Shown one piece after another: positions 58,628 through 62,837 of a DNA stretch of 62,837 nucleotides. The notes below the pieces were generated by a model. It did no database searches, was not told where the DNA came from, and saw only the letters and a program-made list of their open reading frames with translations. Where the stretch lies: positions 1 through 62,837 of the forward strand of contig NZ_PVBM01000028.1 of the NCBI RefSeq assembly GCF_002968575.1, written 5' to 3'. This DNA is from Neorhizobium huautlense (GTDB lineage: Bacteria > Pseudomonadota > Alphaproteobacteria > Rhizobiales > Rhizobiaceae). The position numbers and the translations under genes are program-made. Every line of letters starts with the position of its first letter. The stretch's first letter is position 1.

Positions 58628-59842
58628 ATGCTGGACATGCTGGTTGTTGGAGGCGGTTATGTGGGTCTCGCCGCCGCGGTCGCCGTCAAACAGGCGGCGC
58701 CGCATCTCAATGTCGAAGTGATCGAGGCCGCGCCAGCCGGTGTTTGGGAAAAGGACGAGCGGGCATCCGCCATTATAGCGGCCGCGACCCGCATGCTCGA
58801 AGTCTTTGGCCTTTGGAACGAGATCGCGCCGGACGCCCAGCCGATCAACCGAATGATCGTCACCGATAGCCGTACCTCCGATCCGGTGCGGCCTGTTTTC
58901 CTGACCTTCGACGGCGAAGTGGAGGAAGGCCGCCCCTTCGCTCATATGGTGCCGAATGTCGCCATGGTCCGCGCGCTGCGAGGAGCCTCAGAGCGCCTCG
59001 GCATCGTGATTCGCCATGGACTATCCGCCGCCGGTTTCAAGACCGAAAGCACGCGTTGCACGGTTTCTCTGTCCGATGGGTCCACAATCGAAACAAAACT
59101 GCTTGTCGCATGCGACGGCGTTCGTTCGAAGCTGCGCGACATGGCCGGCATTAGAACCGTCACCTGGGACTACAGCCAATCCGGCATCGTCACCACCGTG
59201 GCCCATGAGCGGCCGCATGAAGGCGTAGCGGAAGAGCATTTCCTTCCCTCCGGCCCCTTCGCGATCCTGCCTTTGACCAACAACCGATCTTCGCTCGTCT
59301 GGACGGAAAGATCGGCGGAAGCCGAGCGCCTAGTCGCTTCAGACGATCTTGTCTTCGAGGAAGAGCTGCAGCGGCGCTTCGGCCACAAGCTTGGCGAATT
59401 GCGGGTCGTCGGCGGTCGGCGTGCCTTCCCGCTCGGCCTGACGCTTGCGCGCGCATTCGTGGCGCCGCGCCTTGCCCTTGCGGGCGACGCCGCGCACGGC
59501 ATTCATCCGATTTCCGGTCAGGGGCTCAACCTGGGTTTCAAGGACGTCGCAGCCTTGGCGGAAACAGTGGTGGAGGCAGATCGCCTTGGCCTCGATATCG
59601 GCGCGTTGAACGTACTGGAGCGTTACCAGTCCTGGCGGCGGTTCGATACGTTCCGCATGGGCGTGACCACCGATGTCCTGAACCGGCTGTTTTCGAACGA
59701 CATCACTCCCATCCGCATCGCTCGCGACTTCGGGCTGGGAATCGTCGACCGGATGCCGCAGCTGAAGAACTTTTTCATTGACCAGGCTGCGGGGAAGACA
59801 GGCGAGGGCGGACCGAGACTGCTTGCCGGCGAAGCAATCTGA
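58628..59842 (+). CDS. UbiH/UbiF/COQ6-family FAD-dependent monooxygenase
   Basis: This 404-residue flavoprotein hydroxylates the ring in ubiquinone synthesis. The FAD dinucleotide site is MLVVGGGYVGLAAAVAV, the DG motif is LLVACDGVRSKLRD, and the second FAD motif is RLALAGDAAHGIHPISGQGLNLGFKDVAAL, the H-P-x-x-G-Q-G-x-N-x-G pattern of the family. Which ring position it hydroxylates (UbiH, UbiF, UbiI or the alphaproteobacterial UbiL) cannot be told by eye. AGGAG stands nine bases upstream of the ATG. Confidence 0.93.
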   Translation: MLDMLVVGGGYVGLAAAVAVKQAAPHLNVEVIEAAPAGVWEKDERASAIIAAATRMLEVFGLWNEIAPDAQPINRMIVTDSRTSDPVRPVFLTFDGEVEEGRPFAHMVPNVAMVRALRGASERLGIVIRHGLSAAGFKTESTRCTVSLSDGSTIETKLLVACDGVRSKLRDMAGIRTVTWDYSQSGIVTTVAHERPHEGVAEEHFLPSGPFAILPLTNNRSSLVWTERSAEAERLVASDDLVFEEELQRRFGHKLGELRVVGGRRAFPLGLTLARAFVAPRLALAGDAAHGIHPISGQGLNLGFKDVAALAETVVEADRLGLDIGALNVLERYQSWRRFDTFRMGVTTDVLNRLFSNDITPIRIARDFGLGIVDRMPQLKNFFIDQAAGKTGEGGPRLLAGEAI

Positions 59843-59865
59843 CTTTCCGCCTCGAGAAAGAAGTA

Positions 59866-60054
59866 TCAGTCCTCGATCTTGCGAGCCTCGGAAACCAGCA
59901 TAATGGGGATGCCGTCGCGGATCGGATAGGCTAGCCGCGCCCGTTCGGAGATCAACTCGTTGGTCTCCCGGTTGAACGAGAGGCGGCCCTTGCTCAGCGG
60001 GCATACGAGCAGGTCGAGGAGTTTGGGATCCACCTTGCTGAGCTTCTCGTCCAT
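59866..60054 (-). CDS. Trm112 family / UPF0434 protein
   Basis: This 62-residue protein contains DLLVCPLSKGRLSFNRETNELISERARLAYPIRDGIPIML, the Trm112-like core. Only one Cys is left (LVCP), so the zinc knuckle of eukaryotic Trm112 is absent. The bacterial family has no settled role, though Trm112 proteins activate methyltransferases. It lies 8 bp after the Lon-N-domain gene. Confidence 0.92.
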   Translation of the reverse strand: MDEKLSKVDPKLLDLLVCPLSKGRLSFNRETNELISERARLAYPIRDGIPIMLVSEARKIED

Positions 60055-60062
60055 GATTTTCC

Positions 60063-60740
60063 CTACTGCAGAATGGTATCTGAATCGCTGGAGCCTCGCG
60101 CCAGGAAGATTTCCGTAATCGCGATCAGCGTTTCCGCCCGGGTCTTCAGATCGGGCGCTTCAAGCAAAGCCTGCTTTTCGGCTGGACCGAAGGGCGACAT
60201 CATCGAGAGCGAATTGACGAGGGTGCGATTGCCGGCGCGTTCGATGCTTTCCCAGTCCGCTTCCAGCTTGTTGGCGTCGAGATAGGCGCGAAAGACCCGC
60301 AGGAGCTCAGTTCGGTTGACCGAACCCTCATCGTCCTCCACCGACAGGTCGGTCATGAAGGGCGCAATCCTGAAGGTACGATAAGGATGGCCCTGCCCCA
60401 TCTCCTCCAGCAACCGGAAGCGGCAAGCGCCGCTGATGGAGGCGATGTAGCGGCCATCGCCAGTTTCCGCGAAAGAGGTGATGCGACCGATGCAGCCGAC
60501 ATTCGACAGCGCGGGCCGTGGGCCTTCCACCGGTTCGCCGCTCTCCATCAGCGAAGGCTGGACAATGCCTATCAGCCGGTGCGAGGCGAGCGCCGCATCG
60601 AACATGGCAAGATAACGCGGTTCGAAAATGTTGAGCGGCAGTTGACCACCCGGCAGAAGCAGCGCACCTGTCAGCGGAAAGACGGGAACTGCTTCCGGCA
60701 AATCCTCCCGCTTCAGATATCTTGCATTTCCCACATGCAT
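60063..60740 (-). CDS. LON peptidase substrate-binding domain protein
   Basis: This 225-residue protein contains only the N-terminal domain of Lon: VPVFPLTGALLLPGGQLPLNIFEPRYLAMFDAAL, then GRITSFAETGDGRYIASISGACRFRLLEE, and a helical C-terminal part. ATPase and protease domains are missing, so it is not a truncated Lon gene but the stand-alone family common in Alphaproteobacteria. It may bind protein substrates. It belongs to the minus-strand string with the YbbN-like gene 109 bp upstream. Confidence 0.93.
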   Translation of the reverse strand: MHVGNARYLKREDLPEAVPVFPLTGALLLPGGQLPLNIFEPRYLAMFDAALASHRLIGIVQPSLMESGEPVEGPRPALSNVGCIGRITSFAETGDGRYIASISGACRFRLLEEMGQGHPYRTFRIAPFMTDLSVEDDEGSVNRTELLRVFRAYLDANKLEADWESIERAGNRTLVNSLSMMSPFGPAEKQALLEAPDLKTRAETLIAITEIFLARGSSDSDTILQ

Positions 60741-60849
60741 GGGTCCGACACCTCCCAGACCACTCTCGCAGTCGCCATCATCTGCTTTCGCAAGTTATGT
60801 GGGGCGGTTGCCTTGGAACGCAAGACCAAACAGGCCGGCGCGGCGGCGG

Positions 60850-61827
60850 TTATGAAAATAGAATCGAAGAAAGCTTTCGGCGGGCAGCAATGGTGGCCGG
60901 ATCCTTCGGACCCCAGACGTCAAAGAACTGCAGAAGCTGGCGGCGGGCTCCGTCGTCGTCAAAGCTGCGGTCCTTGCGCATGATCATCAATAGATGCTCG
61001 GCTGCTTCCTCACGCTGCCCCTGTACATTCAGAATCTTGGCGAGCTTCATGCGCGCCTCGTGATTGTCCGGATGCAGCGCCAGATCGTGTTCGAGAGCAA
61101 GGGGATCTCCGAGCTTTCGGGCCTCCTCGATCTGCTCGAGCTTCTTGGCAACAGCCTGAATGGCCGCATCCTTTGCAAGATCTTCCGGAATGGAGGCGAG
61201 CATCTGGCTGGCGCGCGCCGTCTCGCCCATGGCGATCAGGCATAGCATCATTCCGCCGGCGGCTTTCGCATTTTCCGGATCGGCCTGGAGGACCGCGCCG
61301 TACAGCTGCGCGGCATCCTGGATATTTCCTTCGGCAAGCAGTGTTTCAGCTTCGCCAAGCACGGATTCGACTTCCGCCGCCTGATCCGCGCCGGCAGGTC
61401 CGGCAATGCGATCGATGAACTGGCGCACCTGACTTTCCGGCACCGCCCCCATAAAACCGTCTACCGGACGACCGTCGACGAAGGCGATGACGGCGGGAAT
61501 CGACTGAATGCCGAGCTGGCCCGGGATCGACGGATGGTCGTCGATGTTCATCTTGACGAGCTTGACCCGGCCCTGGGCTTCATTGACAACTTTCTCGATT
61601 ACCGGAGTGAGCTGCTTGCAGGGGCCGCACCAAGGCGCCCAGAAGTCCACGAGAACCGGCTGACGCCGCGATTCTTCGATGACATCCTTGCTAAAGCCGG
61701 CGGTGGTGGTGTCCTTGATGGCAGAATCTGCTGCCGGTTGAACGGCAGGCGCCGCACCATAATTCGCCGAAGCAGTCATCTGGCCGCCATAGGCGCCGGC
61801 ACCATAGGGATTGTCTCTGCCGCTCAT
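60850..61827 (-). CDS. Thioredoxin/TPR co-chaperone, YbbN-like (TrxA family)
   Basis: This 325-residue protein has a Gly/Ala-rich N-terminus (1-40), then a thioredoxin domain (about 42-145) with W66-C67-G-P-C70 intact. About 170 residues of TPR-like helices follow (VLGEAETLLAEGNIQDAAQLYGAVLQADPENAKA; EHDLALHPDNHEARMKLAKIL). E. coli YbbN has SxxC and lacks disulfide activity; here both Cys are present, so redox activity is likely. YbbN works with DnaK and GroEL. GGGAGAG stands upstream of the ATG. Confidence 0.94.
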   Translation of the reverse strand: MSGRDNPYGAGAYGGQMTASANYGAAPAVQPAADSAIKDTTTAGFSKDVIEESRRQPVLVDFWAPWCGPCKQLTPVIEKVVNEAQGRVKLVKMNIDDHPSIPGQLGIQSIPAVIAFVDGRPVDGFMGAVPESQVRQFIDRIAGPAGADQAAEVESVLGEAETLLAEGNIQDAAQLYGAVLQADPENAKAAGGMMLCLIAMGETARASQMLASIPEDLAKDAAIQAVAKKLEQIEEARKLGDPLALEHDLALHPDNHEARMKLAKILNVQGQREEAAEHLLMIMRKDRSFDDDGARRQLLQFFDVWGPKDPATIAARRKLSSILFS

Positions 61828-61883
61828 GAATGCTCTCCCGGAAAACTTTGTCTATTGGGCTCGTCGCTCGCAAAGATCGTATG

Positions 61884-62393
61884 TCAGTCCGTCACTTTCA
61901 AGACAAGCGGCGTGTGGCCGGTCGCCTCGAGAAAACGGATAAGGTCGTCGCGGTCAATCGACGTCGTGGCGTCATTGGATAGCGGATGACCATTGATGAC
62001 GTCGTGCTTCATCAAGTCTTCATCAAGCACGAAGGTAACATTTCGACCCGCATCGTTGAAGGCGCCGAATACGGTGACTGCTCCGGGAACGACGCCGAGA
62101 TATTCCATCAGCTTTTCGGGCCTGCCAAAGGAGACCCGGCCCGAAGCGCCGATGACCTTGTGAACCGTCTTCAGATCGACCGTCGCACGCTCCTCAACGG
62201 TCAGAACAAAATACCGATCCTTCTTGTCCTTGACGAAGAGGTTCTTCGTGTGGCCGCCCGGGATTGCGTCTCGCAGGCTCTCGGATTCGGCAACGGTAAA
62301 GACCGGCGGGTGGCTTTTGGTCGAATGGGGGATGTTTAGGCTATCAAGAAAACGGAAGAATTCCGCGGCGGTCTTCGGCGCTGTTTCAGTCAT
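61884..62393 (-). CDS. Prolyl-tRNA deacylase, ProXp-ala type (YbaK/EbsC fold)
   Basis: This 169-residue free-standing editing enzyme hydrolyses mischarged Ala-tRNA(Pro). The sequence VFTVAESESLRDAIPGGHTKNLFVKDKKDRYFVLTVEERATVDLK is characteristic (the K-N-L-F-V/L-x-D segment), with later GVVPGAVTVFGAFND. It is 56 bp upstream of the thioredoxin gene and begins the run ending in Trm112. ATG 62393 was chosen over an upstream in-frame start because MTETAPKTAAEFFRFLDSL is a normal family N-terminus. Confidence 0.9.
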   Translation of the reverse strand: MTETAPKTAAEFFRFLDSLNIPHSTKSHPPVFTVAESESLRDAIPGGHTKNLFVKDKKDRYFVLTVEERATVDLKTVHKVIGASGRVSFGRPEKLMEYLGVVPGAVTVFGAFNDAGRNVTFVLDEDLMKHDVINGHPLSNDATTSIDRDDLIRFLEATGHTPLVLKVTD

Positions 62394-62530
62394 TTTGTCG
62401 AGAACTGGCTTTGTTGGTGTGCGGCAAATTATAACCTTAATGTCCGGCCCCGCCAAGCCGAGGCAATGGGCCGGGCAGCGGCGGTTCGGCGCATCCGAAA
62501 TATTTCTTCACCCCAACCGTCATTTCCCTG

Positions 62531-62559
62531 TTGCATTTGAAAAAAGTCTAGGCCATATA
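62531..62559 (+). promoter_or_regulatory. Candidate promoter of tRNA-Gly
   Basis: TTGCAT (62531-62536) and CATATA (62554-62559) have a 17-bp spacer. Transcription would start about 60 bp before the tRNA. The stretch 62394-62530 shows no gene. Confidence 0.5.
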
Positions 62560-62627
62560 GCGCCCGTCGCCGGCAACGAGCCGCGACCCACGGTCCAGCG
62601 AACTACCCCGGACCGGCGGATTGATGA

Positions 62628-62702
62628 GCGGGTGTAGCTCAGGGGTAGAGCACAACCTTGCCAAGGTTGGGGTCGAGGGTTCGAATCCCTTCGCCCGCTC
62701 CA
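62628..62702 (+). tRNA. tRNA-Gly (anticodon GCC)
   Basis: The acceptor stem GCGGGTG / CGCCCGC pairs fully, with discriminator T and encoded CCA (62700-62702). The D-arm GTAGCTC...GAGCA, anticodon arm CAACC-TTGCCAA-GGTTG (anticodon GCC), and T-arm GAGGG-TTCGAAT-CCCTT are all standard. The total is 75 nt. The last 135 nt of the window contain no further feature. Confidence 0.98.
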
Positions 62703-62837
62703 GTTCTTTCTGTCCATACCGGAGATGGGGTATTCGGCTTTCGCCTCATCTTCCACGGTGATGCAGGAGGTGCTGCGCTTCGAGCTGATGATAAAACGTG
62801 GTCTGTCCAAACAGCCACAAGCATCAGGAAAGGAAGC

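Noticed and set aside
62520..62824. Minus-strand open frames with the peptide RRDSNPRPQPWQGCALPLSYTRS or EGIRTLDPNLGKVVLYP
   Set aside because: These are the well-known spurious translations of the strand opposite a tRNA gene; here they run antisense to tRNA-Gly at 62628-62702.
1..62837. Mobile elements, prophage, CRISPR arrays, toxin-antitoxin or defence islands
   Set aside because: No transposase, integrase, phage structural gene, direct-repeat array, att-like duplication at the tRNA, or paired toxin-antitoxin genes were seen on either strand. The tRNA-Gly 3' end has no integrase next to it within the window.

Overview
The window reads as the circular chromosome of an alphaproteobacterium of the order Rhizobiales, most likely family Rhizobiaceae (Rhizobium, Agrobacterium, Ensifer or a close relative). 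The base composition is GC-rich and coding density is high. The protein families point the same way: an IalB-family protein, DUF2794, DUF2585/UPF0314, a CenR/OtpR-type regulator followed by a cyclic-nucleotide-binding protein, a ccmABCDG cluster beside acnA, and a BI-1 gene preceded by a leader that resembles the Rhizobiales ybhL RNA. I see no insertion sequence, prophage, integrase, CRISPR array, rRNA operon or replication origin, and no clear pseudogene. The content is mostly core housekeeping.

Layout. 1-4.8 kb: typA, an M3 metallopeptidase and a small conserved-looking protein. 4.8-7.3 kb: a LysE exporter divergent from a MarR regulator and Bcr/CflA-type MFS pump. 7.3-13.2 kb: argG, an SDR, a second LysE/RhtB exporter, rlmN, ialB-like and an orphan ECF sigma factor. 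13.2-18.6 kb: DUF1232, phhB, thpR, and a tesA-like esterase divergent from a ybbA-ybbP-like ABC pair, the same arrangement as in E. coli. 18.6-22.7 kb: BI-1/YbhL with its RNA leader, a GNAT, DUF2794, DUF1223 and a TauE/SafE permease. 22.7-28.6 kb: acnA divergent from the cytochrome c maturation genes ccmABCDG. 28.6-33.5 kb: a tightly coupled minus-strand string dapF-mtaB-ftsY-yciB-DUF2585.

33.7-38.3 kb: a divergent EF-G-like protein that lacks key GTPase residues, a spermidine-synthase-like protein, a biliverdin-forming heme oxygenase and a Tat-exported NAPE-PLD-like metallohydrolase. 38.3-43.8 kb: the translation/secretion block ffh, chorismate mutase, rpsP, rimM, trmD and rplS, broken by a convergent TauE/SafE gene before rplS. 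44.0-49.7 kb: a candidate small RNA or attenuator ahead of a polar amino-acid transporter (binding protein and permease, no ATPase beside them), then ppk2, leuC, a SixA-like phosphatase and an L,D-transpeptidase. 49.9-55.4 kb: the CenR-like regulator with its CNB partner, xthA, lolA and ftsK. 55.6-58.5 kb: glnK-amtB with a sigma-54 promoter and NtrC-like sites, and tesB. 58.6-62.7 kb: a UbiH-type hydroxylase, then a minus-strand string of ProXp-ala deacylase, YbbN-like thioredoxin/TPR, Lon-N-domain protein and a Trm112-like protein, and tRNA-Gly(GCC).

Several neighbourhoods form coherent modules: membrane-protein biogenesis and translation (ffh/ftsY/rpsP/rimM/trmD/rplS), nitrogen control (glnK/amtB), cytochrome c maturation, and envelope or cell-cycle control (cenR, lolA, ftsK, L,D-transpeptidase). 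I found no convincing new multi-gene system. The most novel-looking items are the GTPase-degenerate EF-G paralogue, the candidate structured RNA at about 44.02-44.09 kb, and the long ffh leader with a terminator-like hairpin. All start choices and all regulatory sites come from reading the sequence only; no database search or folding program was run.
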